A DNA stretch of 64,000 nt, from assembly GCA_963842725.1 (NCBI GenBank), contig CAWJHN010000004.1:806001-870000 (forward strand). The letters are read 5' to 3'. Origin of the DNA: UBA10649 sp963842725. GTDB taxonomy: Bacteria > Actinomycetota > Actinomycetes > S36-B12. The notes beneath the pieces were generated by a model. The model saw nothing but the letters and a program-made list of their open reading frames with translations, had not been told where the DNA came from and ran no database searches. This document shows, in pieces, positions 44,233 through 55,901 of this stretch (its first letter is position 1; every line of letters begins with the position of its first letter). The position numbers and the translations under genes were made by a program.

Positions 44233-44945
44233 ATGGATAGTCCTGAGTACCTCACGCCCGACGAGGCCCGGGCGCAGGGCGTTCGGTGGCGGCCACGTCG
44301 GCCGCGCCGACGCAACGGGCCAAGGAGCGCGAACGGCTCCAGGCGGCGCACGTCCTGCTGCCCGACCTGCGAATGGTCGGCTGGTCCGGATGGCTGTGCC
44401 ACGTGTGCCGGCGAGTGCCGTTGCGCGTCAGCCGCCGTGGTCATGGTTCGGGTGCGAGGCGTGCCGGGCCGTCGATCGGCGCGCGGCAGCCCCTCTCGGC
44501 GGCGAGCGGATCCTTCCGCTCGGCCAGCACTCGATCATGAACGGCCGCGGCATCCGGCTGTCGACCGCGCCGGCCCGGGACTGGAGGCCACGTTCGAGCA
44601 GTTCGCCGCGCTCGGCCGGGGCTGGGACGACCTGTCCGCGTGGGCCGAGGTCGAAGCGAGCGTCTCGTCGCGAGCGTCACGGACCTCGGCGTGCGGCCGG
44701 ACGAGCCGGTTCCCCTCCCGACCTGGCAGGAGTGGTTCCCGCCGGGCCGCCCGGCGTCGGCGGACGCCTTCGTCCGCCTGATCGCACGGCAGCAGCCCTG
44801 GTTCGTCGACATCGAGCCGCGCCTGGGCGATGTCCGTGGCTGGCCGAGCGGCAGCCCTGAGCCAGGTGGACGGATCTCCAGTCCGGCCGCCCAGGTCCGC
44901 GAGCGCCGCTCGGCTCGCCTGCGCGAGAGGCTGGGGAGGGTCTGA
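44233..44945 (+). CDS. hypothetical protein with two CxxC pairs, frameshifted
   Basis: ATG 44233 with GAAGGAA upstream. Piecing frames together: MDSPEYLTPDEARAQGVR, RAKERERLQAAHVLLPDLRM, GWSGWLCHVCRRVPLRVS, WFGCEACRAVDRRAAAPLGG, LPLGQHSIMNGRGIRL, GWDDLSAWAEVEA, VPLPTWQEWFPPGRPASADA and FVRLIARQQPWFVDIEPRL. The two CxxC pairs ~25 residues apart suggest a zinc ribbon. I do not recognise the family. In 44008-44232 there is a short minus-strand frame ending at 44049 and a 41-codon plus-strand frame, neither convincing. Confidence 0.5.
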
Positions 44946-45062
44946 CCGCGGCTTCGCCTATCGCGCGACGATGCCGGGCGACGCGTAGGGTCGCCGCAAG
45001 GGCCATGGACCCGGACTGCAGCGCGTGGTCCGATCGGAAGCGTGTCAAAGGGGTGAGCGCTC

Positions 45063-45707
45063 ATGAGCGCAGCACGACGTCGATGGATCGCACTGGTCGT
45101 CTCGGTCGTGGCGATCGCGGCGATGGGCCAGTCGACCGCCACCGCGGCTCCCCGGGTCCCGGCAGGCGAGGTCGCCGGATCGACCGCTCCCCGCCCTCCG
45201 TTCGACACCGGCGTCGGGGATCCCCTCAGGCGCGCGGTGTTCGCCAACCCGGACCGGACCGTCGCCTGTCGACGCGTCTCGGGGGACCGGGTCTGGCTGG
45301 AGTGCCTGCTGGTCCGCTCGAACGAGATCGTCCGGTTCGGCATGGCCGGCGGCACGGTCAATCGGGTCCCGTGCCTGGCCCCGTTCGCCGATGAGACCTG
45401 CTCGATGTCGTTCGGGCGCATCGCGATCAGCCCCGCCACCGCGACCCGCAAGGCGCGCTTCGCCGGTGCGCGAGTCGTCCCGCTCGAGCGCCTCGTCGAA
45501 CTCGGTCGGCGCACGATGCCCTACCCGGTGTGCATCGCCGACCCGAACCTGGGGCTGAGCTGCTCGACCGCCATGGACGACAGCGTGGGGGAGCAGATCT
45601 ACATCGGCATCAGCGACAGCATCTGGAACTGCCCTGGGTACGAGTACATCGACGACCAGACTGCGATCCCCAAGGGGAGCGACCGCTGCAAGGTCGTGCG
45701 GCCGTAG
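45063..45707 (+). CDS. secreted hypothetical protein, cysteine-rich
   Basis: ATG 45063 with AAAGGGG upstream. 214 residues, intact. A Sec signal peptide (RRRWIALVVSVVAIAAMGQS, cleavage near TATAAP) precedes a soluble domain with eight Cys, e.g. TVACRRVSGDRVWLECLLV, VNRVPCLAPFADETCSMSF, LGLSCSTAMDD, IWNCPGYEYI, SDRCKVV. Disulfide-bonded extracytoplasmic protein; no family recognised. It stands alone between two unrelated genes. Confidence 0.75.
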   Translation: MSAARRRWIALVVSVVAIAAMGQSTATAAPRVPAGEVAGSTAPRPPFDTGVGDPLRRAVFANPDRTVACRRVSGDRVWLECLLVRSNEIVRFGMAGGTVNRVPCLAPFADETCSMSFGRIAISPATATRKARFAGARVVPLERLVELGRRTMPYPVCIADPNLGLSCSTAMDDSVGEQIYIGISDSIWNCPGYEYIDDQTAIPKGSDRCKVVRP

Positions 45708-45777
45708 CGCGCGGACCCGTCGCCGCGCGCCGGTACGGGTCGCGGGGCGGCGCCGGTCCCCGTGGCAGGCTGGGGTC

Positions 45778-47052
45778 ATGAAGCTGGCGGTGGTCGGCGG
45801 CGGCTCGACCTACACGCCGGAGCTGGTCGACGGCCTGGCCCGGCTGCGGGCACGCTGCCGGTCGACGAGCTGGTCCTGCTCGACCCCGACGCCGAGCGGC
45901 TGGAGGTCGTGGGCGGCTTCGCGCAGCGCATGCTGCGGCAGGCCGAGCTCCCCGGCGCGGCTGGTGCTCACGGGCGACCGGGACGAGGCGCTCGACGATG
46001 CCGACGCGGTGCTGCTGCAGCTGCGCGTCGGAGGCCAGGCGGCCCGGCGCGGGACGAGACCTTCCCGCTGGAGTGCGGCTGCATCGGGCAGGAGACGACC
46101 GGTGCCGGGCGGGCTCGCCAAGGCGCTGCGCACGGTGCCGGTGGTGCTGCGACATCGCGGACGCCGTCGTGCGCCGCGCCGCTCCCGGCGCGTGGATCGT
46201 CGACTTCACCAACCCGGTCGGCATCGTCACCCGCGCCCTGCTCGACGACGGGCCACCGCGCGGTCGGCCTGTGCAACGTGGCGATCGGGTTCCAGCGGCT
46301 GTTCGCCGGCGTGCTCGGGTGTCGGACCCGGCGCAGCGTCCGCCTCGATCACGTCGGCCTCAACCACCTGACCTGGGATCACGGGCCGTGCGGTCGACGG
46401 CGGTCGCGACCTCCTGCCGCGACTGCTCGACGAGCATGCTGCGGAGCTCGCCGACCGGCTGGAGCTGCCGGCTCCCTGCTGCACGCGCTGCGGCGCGGTC
46501 CCGTCCTACTACCTGCGCTACTTCTACGCGCACGACGAGGAGGTCGTCGCCCAGCGACGGCTCCGGCACGCGGGCGCAGGAGGTGCGCGCGATCGAGGCC
46601 GAACTGCTCTCCCTGTATCGGGATCCGAGCCTGACGGACCAAGCCCGCCGCTGCTCGAGCAGCGGGGCGGCGCCTTCTACTCCGAGGCGGCGGTCGCGCT
46701 CCTGGCGTCCCTGCTGGGCGCCCCCGACGCCGGCGGCGCCCAGGTGGTCAACGTCCGCAACGACGGGACGCTGGACTTCCTGCCCGGCGACGCCGTCATC
46801 GAGACGACCTGCGACGTCACCGCCGCGGGGGCGCGACCGCGTCCGGTGGAGCCCCTGCCATCGCTGATGCGCGGGCTGATCGCGCACGTCAGCGCCTACG
46901 AGGAGCTGGCTCTCGACGCGGCCGTCCGGGGCGGTCGAGACCGGGTGGTCGCGGCGCTGCTCGCGCATCCGCTGGTCGGCCAGTGGGACCAGGCGAACAC
47001 GCTCGCGGACGCCCTCATCGCCCAGAACCGGGAGTACCTGCCGTGGGCATGA
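45778..47052 (+). CDS. GH4-family 6-phospho-glycosidase, frameshifted
   Basis: ATG 45778. NAD-binding start KLAVVGGGSTYTPELVDGLA, then in changing frames VDELVLLDPDAERLEVVGGF, LLQLRVGGQAARR, ECGCIGQETTG, IVDFTNPVGIVTRALLDD, metal ligands in VGLCNVAIGFQRLF (Cys) and HVGLNHLTW (His), PSYYLRYFYAHDEEVVAQ, VVNVRNDGTLDFLPGDAVIE and the end NREYLPWA. GH4 enzymes hydrolyse 6-phospho-glucosides by an NAD/Mn redox mechanism. At least six shifts between 45850 and 46660. ATGA overlap with the kinase gene. Confidence 0.75.
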
Positions 47053-47997
47053 CCACCGGTGGGGAGGGCGTCGTCGTCGCCGTGGACGGCGGCGGCAGCA
47101 AGACCGACGCGGCGGTGGTCGACGCAGGGACCGGTCGGGTTCTGGGGCGCCATCGGGGTCCGCCCTGCTCCCACCACGAGATCGGCGCGGACCGGGCGGC
47201 CGCCGTCATCGACGAGGTGGTCACCGCCGCACTCGCGCAGGCGCAGGTGCCGCCCGGAATGGTGGTCCATGCGGGTGCTATCTCACCGCGATCGATCAGC
47301 CCGACGAGCAGGCCGTGATGGCGAGCCGGACTGTCGTCGCACGGCATGGGGCGACGGTCGCTGACGGTCGACAACGACGTGTACGCGCTGCTGCGGACCG
47401 GGACGACGCGCCCGGACGCCGCGGTCGTGGTCTGCGGAACCGGCATCAACGGGCTGGCCGTTCGGCGCGAGGCGGCTCGCGCGGATCCCGGCGCTCGGGC
47501 CGATGCTCCGGCGACTGGGGCGGCGGGTCCGACCTGGTGGCGGAGGTCCTGTGGTCGGCCGCGCGAGCGGAGGACGGGCGCGGCGAGCCGACGGCGCTGC
47601 GCGACGCGGTGCTGCGCTGGTCCGGTGCCTCGTCGATCGCGGAGGTGTCCGTGGGCGTGCATCGCGGGCTCATCGACCTGGGGGCGCGGGCCGCATACGT
47701 GCCCGAGCTCTTCGCCCTCGCCGACGGCGGGGACCCCCAGGCAAGGCGGCTGGTGACCCGGCAGGGGGAGGAGATCGGGCTGATCGCCGGGTCGCGCTGC
47801 TCGCGGACCTCCAGGATGCCGACGCGCCGGTCGTGCTCGGTGGCGGCATCGGCGCGTCCGGGAACGCGATCCTGATGTCCGCGGTCAGGGCGGCCCTGGC
47901 GAGGAGGGCGCCGAGCAGGGGTCGTGGGACGGCGCGCGACGGCGAGCTGCTCGCGACCGAGGTCGCCTCAGCCGCTCGCGTCGCGCGCCGCGGCTGA
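47049..47997 (+). CDS. BadF/BadG-type sugar kinase (N-acetylglucosamine kinase-like), frameshifted
   Basis: ATG 47049 overlaps the GH4 stop. ATPase phosphate-1 motif VVAVDGGGSKTDAAVVDAG, then in other frames VDNDVYALLRTG, VVVCGTGINGLAVRR, SGASSIAEVSVGVHRG, AAYVPELFALADGGDPQARR, VVLGGGIGASGN. Family members phosphorylate amino sugars or sugars. Shifts near 47275, 47340, 47480 and 47790. The end is uncertain; the frame used stops at 47997 and would overlap the PAP2 gene. With GH4 it forms a two-gene glycoside-salvage unit. Confidence 0.65.
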
Positions 47998-48690
47998 CGC
48001 GTCGACGCGTTCGTCCGATAGGACCGGGCCGGCTCGAGGAGTCGCGATCAGGATCGCCAGGAGGGCGACCATCGACGTCCACGCCGCGCCGAGGGCCCAC
48101 CCGCCCAGGACGTCCGTCGGCCAGTGCACGCCCATGAAGACCCGGCTCAGGCCGATCAGCGGCACGAGGGCGAAGAGCGGGAGGGCGAGCGCCCACCGCC
48201 ACCGGGAGCGGACGGCGACCAGCGCGACGATGCCCAGCGCCGCGATGACCGTGATGCTCGACGTCGCGTGGCCGCTGGTGAAGGACGGCGTGGACTCGTC
48301 GAGCAGCAGTCCCACCGTGGCAGGACGAGGCCGGTCGACGAGGTACTTCACCGCGCTGTTCAGGAGGATGCCCAGCGCGCTGGCGACCAGGCAGGCGGCG
48401 AGCAGCACGTGTCGAGCGACGAGGAGCCAGGCCGACGCAGCCGCGACGGCCAGCACCGCGACGACGGTGCCCCCGAGGACGTCGAGCACCCGCCCGACCC
48501 CGGCGACGGCCGGGTGCTCGACAGCCGTCTGCACGAGCGCGGGCGCCACCGCCAGGTCGAGCGCCGTCCCGGACTCGTGGGCCGTCACCAGGAGGGCGAC
48601 CACGACGAATGCGACTGACGCCAAGGCCGTCAGGGCAAGGAGCCACGCGCGCAGCGCCGGCAGACTCGCTGTCCGGTCGTCACGCATCAC
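47968..48690 (-). CDS. PAP2-family membrane phosphatase
   Basis: 240 residues, intact, from ATG 48688-48690. Six hydrophobic segments. The three PAP2 motifs are in place: KYLVDRPRP, PSFTSGHATSS and SRVFMGVHWPTDVLGG with catalytic His residues. It dephosphorylates lipid phosphates such as phosphatidic acid or undecaprenyl pyrophosphate at the membrane. It is convergent with the kinase gene. Confidence 0.88.
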   Translation of the reverse strand: MMRDDRTASLPALRAWLLALTALASVAFVVVALLVTAHESGTALDLAVAPALVQTAVEHPAVAGVGRVLDVLGGTVVAVLAVAAASAWLLVARHVLLAACLVASALGILLNSAVKYLVDRPRPATVGLLLDESTPSFTSGHATSSITVIAALGIVALVAVRSRWRWALALPLFALVPLIGLSRVFMGVHWPTDVLGGWALGAAWTSMVALLAILIATPRAGPVLSDERVDASAAARDASG

Positions 48691-48715
48691 ATGAGCCTAC
48701 GCACGGGCCGACCGG

Positions 48716-50191
48716 CTACCAGCCGCCCTCCGCGCGCCGGTTGTAGCGCACGTCGGTGTCGCCGAGGTCGAACACGAGGAGCTTCTGCTCGGTGAAGCGC
48801 TCGAGGAACCACTGCGACAGCTCGCGTCCGACTCCGCTGTTCCCGGTGCCTCCGAAGGGGGCGAGCTGGTCCCAGTAGTTGCTGGTCTCGTTGATGTTGA
48901 CGGTCCCGTGCTGGAGCGCCTCGCCGACGCGCCACGCGGTGGCCAGGTCGCGCGTCCACAGGGATGCGATGAGCCCGAGCTTGCTCGAGTTGGCGATCTG
49001 GACGGCCTCGCCGATCGAGGACACCTTGATGATGGGTGCAACCGGGCCGAAGGTCTCCTCCTGGGCGATGAGCATGTCCGGGGTGACGCCGGTGAGGATC
49101 GTCGCCGGGAAGTACAGTCCCTCCGTCGGCCCGAACTGCGTGATCTCGGCCCCGCGCTCCCGGGCGTCGTCCACGTGCGCGACGACGCGCCTGCGGGTCG
49201 CCTCGTTGCGGAGCGGTCCCATGTCGGTGCTCTCGTCGCCGGGGTCTCCGATCCGCAGCTGAGCAGCCCGTGCCGTCAGCTTGGCCACGAACTCGTCGTG
49301 CACGTCCTCGTGCACGAGGAGCCGCTCGCCCGAGGTGCACACCTGTCCCGCGTAGTAGAAGCAGGCGTTCATGGCCCCTTCGACCGCGGCGTCGATGTCG
49401 GCGTCCGCGAGGACGATGACCGGCCCGTCACCGCCCAGCTCGAGCAGGTGGGGCCGCAGTGCGGCCTTGGCGGCGATGAGCTTGCCGGTCGCCGTCGAGC
49501 CGGTGAAGAACAGGCCGTCGACGCCCTCATGGTCGACGATCGCCGCGCCGACGTCGCCGAGCCCGTGGACGACGTTGAGGACTCCCGGGGGCAGCCCGGC
49601 CTCCTCGCAGATCTCCGCGACCATGTTGCAGCAGATGGGGGAGAACTCCGACGGCTTCCAGACGACGGTGTTGCCCGCGGCGATCACGTGCGCGAGCGCG
49701 ATGGACGAGATGTCGGTCGGGAAGTTGTAGGGGGTGATGACGCCGACCACGCCGAGCGGGCGATGCGTCAGCACGAGGCGCTTGTTGTTGGTCTGCTCCT
49801 GCGTGGACGGGAAGGACAGGCCCCGGTGCCGCAGCACCTCCTCGCCGGCCTTCTGCCAGGACGGCGCCGCGTACTCGTGCACCTCCTCGCGGGCCTCGGC
49901 GACGGTCTTGCCGATCTCGAGGATCAGGACCTGCGCGACCTCCTCCGCGCGGGCGGCGAACAGGGCGTGGATCTGCCTCATGATCTTCACGCGCTCAATG
50001 AGGGGCATGGCCGCCCAGCCGGGCTGGGCGGCGCGGGCCGCGGCCACGGCGCGATCGACGTCGCCGGCGTCGCAGCGCGCGACATCGGCCAGCAGGGCTC
50101 CGGACTGGGGCGAGTGCACGGGGAACGTGCCGTTGCCGCCGTCGACCCACGAGCCGCCGATGAGTGCCTGGGTCGGATGCTGCCGGCTCAT
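48716..50191 (-). CDS. NAD(P)-dependent aldehyde dehydrogenase
   Basis: I choose ATG 50189-50191 (SRQHPTQALIGGSWVDGGN), with GAGG 5 bases upstream; a longer start at 50254 is less likely. 491 residues, intact. PLGVVGVITPYNFPTDISS, FFTGSTATGKLIAAKAAL, catalytic Glu in LLELGGDGPVIVLADADI, catalytic Cys in YYAGQVCTSGERLLV, ETFGPVAPIIKVSS, SNYWDQLAPFGGTGNSGVGR. Succinate-semialdehyde/lactaldehyde-type dehydrogenase family; the exact substrate is open. Confidence 0.88.
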   Translation of the reverse strand: MSRQHPTQALIGGSWVDGGNGTFPVHSPQSGALLADVARCDAGDVDRAVAAARAAQPGWAAMPLIERVKIMRQIHALFAARAEEVAQVLILEIGKTVAEAREEVHEYAAPSWQKAGEEVLRHRGLSFPSTQEQTNNKRLVLTHRPLGVVGVITPYNFPTDISSIALAHVIAAGNTVVWKPSEFSPICCNMVAEICEEAGLPPGVLNVVHGLGDVGAAIVDHEGVDGLFFTGSTATGKLIAAKAALRPHLLELGGDGPVIVLADADIDAAVEGAMNACFYYAGQVCTSGERLLVHEDVHDEFVAKLTARAAQLRIGDPGDESTDMGPLRNEATRRRVVAHVDDARERGAEITQFGPTEGLYFPATILTGVTPDMLIAQEETFGPVAPIIKVSSIGEAVQIANSSKLGLIASLWTRDLATAWRVGEALQHGTVNINETSNYWDQLAPFGGTGNSGVGRELSQWFLERFTEQKLLVFDLGDTDVRYNRRAEGGW

Positions 50192-50291
50192 GTCCGCCTC
50201 GTTCCGTATGGCCGGGGCATCGCCGCGGGTGCTGGTCAAGGTATCCGAAATCACCTGTGATGGCGGGTCATCCGGGCAGCGACCTCGGCCC

Positions 50292-51693
<1,402 letters not shown>

Positions 51694-51773
51694 GTCAGGG
51701 TAGGCGGCCCGGTCCCGTCCCGAGGCGCAGGGGAGGGCTCGTGTCCGGCTCCGCTGCCGAGACGGTCGGTCCG

Positions 51774-53144
51774 TCAGGCCGGGTTGGTCGACAGCACCTG
51801 GTACTGCCAGGGGGCGAGCGTGACGGAGTAGGTCCGCGGCAGCGCGCGCTGAGCCATCGTCGTGAACTGGTGGTAACGCCCGGCCAGGGCACCCACCCGG
51901 ATGGTCGCCCGCTGCCGGGTGCCCGTCACGTTCGCGATGGTGATGACCCGGTTGTCACCGGCCACGCGTGCGAACGCCGCCACGCCCGCATTGCCGGTGC
52001 GAAGGGGCCGGTACGGCGCCGTCGAGCCGTTCCACAGTGCCGGATTCGCCTTCTTGAGGGACACCAGCCGGGCGAGGAACGCGCTGGTCGCGTTGGCGGC
52101 CGTGAGCCCGGGGATCAGGTCCTTCTCGAAGAAGGCAACCTGCCTGCGGCTGCCCACCTCCTGTCCGGAGTAGATGAGCGGGATGCCCGGGAACGTGAAG
52201 TAGATCGCGGACATCGCCCGGACCCCGCGGCCCATGCGCGCGTACTCGCTGCCGGTGGAGGTGTTCTCGTCGTGGTTGGTGATGAAGTTCATCGGGAACG
52301 TGCCGGTCGGGTAGTAGTCGGGCAGCGTCGTGCCGAGGTCGTCGAGGTCCGTCGCGGTGGCACCGGAGCTGGCGAAGTGGTTGAGCACGCCCAGCAACGT
52401 CCAGTTGTAGTTGGAAACGAAGGCATGCTCGAGCAGTGCGGTCTGCGACTGCTCCTCGGCCAGCATGAACAGCGGCTTGATCGCCTGCAGCTCGGCATTG
52501 GCCCGGTTCCAGAACGAGACGGGCACGCCGCCGGCGTGATCGGCGCGGAAGCCGTCGACGTCGAACTCGGTCACCCAGTACCGCATGGCGTCGATCATGG
52601 CCGTGCTCACGGCGGGGTTGTCGTAGTCGAGCCACGCCACGTCGGTCCAGTCGGCGTTGGGCGGGATGATGCGCCCCTGGGCGTCCTGGTGGTACCAGTC
52701 CGGGTTCGCTATCCACGGGTTGTCCCAGCCGGTGTGGTTCGCCACCCAGTCGAGGATCACCTTGAAGCCCATCGCGTGGGCGTGCTCGACCAGGCGCCGG
52801 AAGTCCTCAGGCGATCCGAGCTCGGGGTTCACGGCGGTGTAGTCGGCGATCGAGTACGGCGAGCCCAGGGTCCCCTTGCGCTTGACCACCGAGATCGGCT
52901 GGATGGGCATGAACCACAGGATCGTCACGCCCAGCTGCTGCAGTCGGGGCAGGGATCGCTCGAAGGCCGCGAAGGTGCCCTCGGGCGTGTACTGCCGGGT
53001 GTTCACCTCGTAGATGGTCGCGGTCCTCGCCCAGTCGGGCAGCACCGCCGTCGAGGTCTGCGCCTGCGCCGGTGCGAGCAGCGTCAGGGCCAGCAGCCCC
53101 GTGGTCATGAGGGATACGGCGGCCGCTACGCCACGACGAGTCAT
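51774..53144 (-). CDS. secreted alpha-amylase family (GH13) enzyme
   Basis: ATG 53142-53144. 456 residues, intact. Signal peptide (AAAVSLMTTGLLALTLLAPA, cleavage after AQA). Clan GH-H motifs: VILDWVANHTGWDN (region I), VDGFRADHAGGVP with the catalytic Asp (region II), PLFMLAEEQSQ with the acid/base Glu (region III), FITNHDENTSTG (region IV). It hydrolyses or transfers alpha-1,4-glucans outside the cell. Divergent from recQ. Confidence 0.92.
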   Translation of the reverse strand: MTRRGVAAAVSLMTTGLLALTLLAPAQAQTSTAVLPDWARTATIYEVNTRQYTPEGTFAAFERSLPRLQQLGVTILWFMPIQPISVVKRKGTLGSPYSIADYTAVNPELGSPEDFRRLVEHAHAMGFKVILDWVANHTGWDNPWIANPDWYHQDAQGRIIPPNADWTDVAWLDYDNPAVSTAMIDAMRYWVTEFDVDGFRADHAGGVPVSFWNRANAELQAIKPLFMLAEEQSQTALLEHAFVSNYNWTLLGVLNHFASSGATATDLDDLGTTLPDYYPTGTFPMNFITNHDENTSTGSEYARMGRGVRAMSAIYFTFPGIPLIYSGQEVGSRRQVAFFEKDLIPGLTAANATSAFLARLVSLKKANPALWNGSTAPYRPLRTGNAGVAAFARVAGDNRVITIANVTGTRQRATIRVGALAGRYHQFTTMAQRALPRTYSVTLAPWQYQVLSTNPA

Positions 53145-53260
53145 GGCCGTCAGGCTACGCGGGGCACGGATTGCGCGAGGTCGGACGCCGGACCGGGACC
53201 CGGACGGTTCGACCGACTGGGCCCGCTGCCCCTGTTCGGGGGGTCGGTAGCCTGTCGAGC

Positions 53261-55069
53261 ATGGGGGACAGGTCGCGCGCCGTGCTGCGCGAGGTCTTCG
53301 GCTTCGACTCGTTCCGGGGCCAGCAGGAGGAGATCATCGACCGCGCGATGGCCCGACTGGACAGCGTCGTGCTGATGCCCACCGGCGGCGGCAAGTCGCT
53401 GTGCTACCAGGTCCCGTCCATCGCCCAGGCCGGCGTCGGCATCGTCGTGTCCCCGCTGATCGCCCTGATGCAGGACCAGGTGGACGCCCTTCGTCTGCTC
53501 GATGTGCAGGCGGCGTTCTGGAACTCCAGCCTGAGCGCGGAGGCGGCTTCGTCCGTGCGGCGGCGCCTGCTCGCCGGCGAGCTCGACCTGCTCTACGTGG
53601 CGCCGGAGCGGCTCATGATGGCCGACTTCCTGTCGATCCTCGCCCAGGTGCACCGCGGATCAGGGATCGCCCTGTTCGCGATCGACGAGGCCCACTGCGT
53701 CTCCCAGTGGGGCCACGACTTCCGACCCGAGTACCTGCAGCTCTCGCTGCTTCGCGAGCGGTTCCCCGACGTGCCCCGGATCGCCCTGACCGCAACGGCG
53801 GACGCCGTCACGCGTCGGGAGATCCGCGATCGGCTGGCGCTGCAGGACGCCGCGGAGTTCGTCTCGAGCTTCGATCGGCCCAACATCCGGTACTCCGTCG
53901 CAGAGAAGGACGAGGTCCGCAGGCAGCTCACGGGATTCCTCGAGGATCACCGCCGGGAGACCGGCATCGTCTACTGCCAGTCGCGCAAGAGGACCGAGCA
54001 GGTCACGGCGTGGATGCGCGACGCCGGATTCGACGCGGAGGCGTATCACGCCGGCCTCGACCCCGACGAGCGGCGACGGGTCCAGCAGCGCTTCCGCCGC
54101 GAGGACGCGGTGGTGGTGGCCGCCACGGTCGCCTTCGGCATGGGCATCGACCGACCCGATGTCCGCTTCGTCGCGCACGTCGACCTGCCCAAGAGCCTCG
54201 AGGGCTACTACCAGGAGACCGGTCGCGCGGGTAGGGACGGGGAGCCGGCCGAGGCGTGGATGACCTACGGCCTCGCGGACCTGGTGCAGCAGGGCTCCTT
54301 CATCGCGGGATCCACGTCATCCGACGAGCACAAGCGCGTCGACCGGATCCGGCTCGACGCCATGCTGGGCTACGCCGAGGCGGCCGGCTGCCGGCGGGTG
54401 GTGCTGCTGAACTACTTCGGCGAGGCATCCCGCCCCTGCGGGAACTGCGACAACTGCAGTACGCCGCCGGAGCTCTGGGACGGCAGCATCGCGGCCCAGA
54501 TGGTGCTGTCCGCGGTCGTGCGAACCGACCAGCGATTCGGAGCGGGGCACCTCATCGACGTGCTGCGCGGTGTGACCACGGACAAGGTGGCGAGCCGCGG
54601 CCACGACCGGCTGCCCACCTTCGGAGTGGGCGCGGACCGGGATGCCGGCGAATGGCGCGGCGTGATCCGGCAGCTCATCGCGCAGGGCATCCTGTGGCCC
54701 GATCCGGGCGCCATGGGTGCCCTGCGGCTGACCCCGAAGGCACGTCCGATCCTCGACGGCACGACGGGCGTCGAGCTGAGGCGGCCGACGAAGTCCCGAA
54801 AGGGCGGACGGCGCGCGCCGGCGCCGGCAGCGGTCGACAGCAGGGACGAGGGGGTGTTCCAGGCGCTGCGCCACTGGCGCAAGGCCACTGCCGACGCGGC
54901 CGGGGTCCCGGCGTTCGTCGTCATGTCGGACCAGACGCTTCGCGACATCGCTCGCCTGCGACCCGTCAGCCTCGAGCAGCTGCTCGCCGTCAACGGCATC
55001 GGGCCGGTCAAGGCCGAGCGCTACGGGGTCGCGATCCTCAAGGTCATCGCCGAGTCGGGCCGGGACTAG
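53261..55069 (+). CDS. recQ: RecQ-family ATP-dependent DNA helicase
   Basis: ATG 53261, chosen over the longer frame because the family begins near FGFDSFRGQQEEIIDRAM. 602 residues, intact. Walker A LMPTGGGKSLCYQVP (~40), DEAHCVSQWGHDFRPEYLQ (~140), helicase domain 2 with ATVAFGMGIDRPDVRFVAH and QETGRAGRDGEPAEAW, zinc site CGNCDNC (~391), winged-helix RQC, C-terminal HRDC domain from ~530. It unwinds DNA 3'-5' in recombination and repair. Confidence 0.95.
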   Translation: MGDRSRAVLREVFGFDSFRGQQEEIIDRAMARLDSVVLMPTGGGKSLCYQVPSIAQAGVGIVVSPLIALMQDQVDALRLLDVQAAFWNSSLSAEAASSVRRRLLAGELDLLYVAPERLMMADFLSILAQVHRGSGIALFAIDEAHCVSQWGHDFRPEYLQLSLLRERFPDVPRIALTATADAVTRREIRDRLALQDAAEFVSSFDRPNIRYSVAEKDEVRRQLTGFLEDHRRETGIVYCQSRKRTEQVTAWMRDAGFDAEAYHAGLDPDERRRVQQRFRREDAVVVAATVAFGMGIDRPDVRFVAHVDLPKSLEGYYQETGRAGRDGEPAEAWMTYGLADLVQQGSFIAGSTSSDEHKRVDRIRLDAMLGYAEAAGCRRVVLLNYFGEASRPCGNCDNCSTPPELWDGSIAAQMVLSAVVRTDQRFGAGHLIDVLRGVTTDKVASRGHDRLPTFGVGADRDAGEWRGVIRQLIAQGILWPDPGAMGALRLTPKARPILDGTTGVELRRPTKSRKGGRRAPAPAAVDSRDEGVFQALRHWRKATADAAGVPAFVVMSDQTLRDIARLRPVSLEQLLAVNGIGPVKAERYGVAILKVIAESGRD

Positions 55070-55203
55070 TGCCGGTCCCGGCTCGTCACGGCGTCGGACG
55101 GTGGCCCTCGAGCGCGCGAACAGCCGTTCCCCGCGAGTACCGTGAAGTAGGTCGGATGACTCGTTGCCGCGCCTCGGGCGCGATGAGGGACGAGGGGGCT
55201 GCT

Positions 55204-55875
55204 ATGCACATCAGGAACCATCGGCGCGACGTGATCGGGCTCGCCTTGCTGGGCGTGGTGCTCACGGGAGTCGGCGCGCCGCCGGCTGCCGCCACCGAGC
55301 CAGCGGGCGCGCATCAGGCCGGTGCAGCGGCTCCGGCAGTCGTCACGTCCGGCGTGCTGCCCAAGTACCGGGCCAAGTACCGCGCCATCATCGACACGCT
55401 GTCGAGTCCGATGTGGTCGAGCAATCAGGCGTGGTTCGCCGAGGTCGTCAGGTACGGCGACCAGCTGGCCGGCTCGATGGCCACCGCCCAGGCCATTCCC
55501 GGAGGGGCGGGCAGTCCGCTGGTGGACCAGTACCAGAAGCGCGCGGCGGAGTGGGGGATGGAGCTGTTCGCGACCACCGACGTCGAGATGCCGCTGGACG
55601 TTGCCCGCATCGAGAAGTTCGCGGCCACCTGCCGGAAGTACGTCAGGAATCAGGACGACCGGGAGTTCATCACCTTCGAGTTCGGCCGGCTGCGCCTCGC
55701 CCAGGAGACCCAGCTGATCCTCACGGTGGGCGGTGACGTCACGAAGATGTCCCAGGCCCTGGCCAACGGTGACGTCGCGGGATACCACCAGGCGGCGGCC
55801 ACCGCTGAACAGGACTGGGCAACGGCCAACCGCACCTTCACCCAGACGGTGAGACTGCTGAGGAAGTTCGGCTAG
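55204..55875 (+). CDS. secreted hypothetical protein
   Basis: ATG 55204. 223 residues, intact. Sec signal peptide (VIGLALLGVVLTGVGAPPAA, cleavage near AAATEPAG), then a mostly helical domain rich in Gln, Ala and aromatic residues, e.g. YRAIIDTLSSPMWSSNQAWF, AEWGMELFATTDVEMPLDVA, FGRLRLAQETQLILTVGGD. Only one Cys. No family recognised. Followed 26 bases later by another secreted protein gene. Confidence 0.75.
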   Translation: MHIRNHRRDVIGLALLGVVLTGVGAPPAAATEPAGAHQAGAAAPAVVTSGVLPKYRAKYRAIIDTLSSPMWSSNQAWFAEVVRYGDQLAGSMATAQAIPGGAGSPLVDQYQKRAAEWGMELFATTDVEMPLDVARIEKFAATCRKYVRNQDDREFITFEFGRLRLAQETQLILTVGGDVTKMSQALANGDVAGYHQAAATAEQDWATANRTFTQTVRLLRKFG

Positions 55876-55901
55876 CTCGCTCGTGGACTCGGGGTGTCGT
55901 C

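Noticed and set aside
48908..50260. 450-codon open frame on the plus strand
   Set aside because: Antisense to the intact aldehyde dehydrogenase; Asp/Arg/Val-rich shadow translation.
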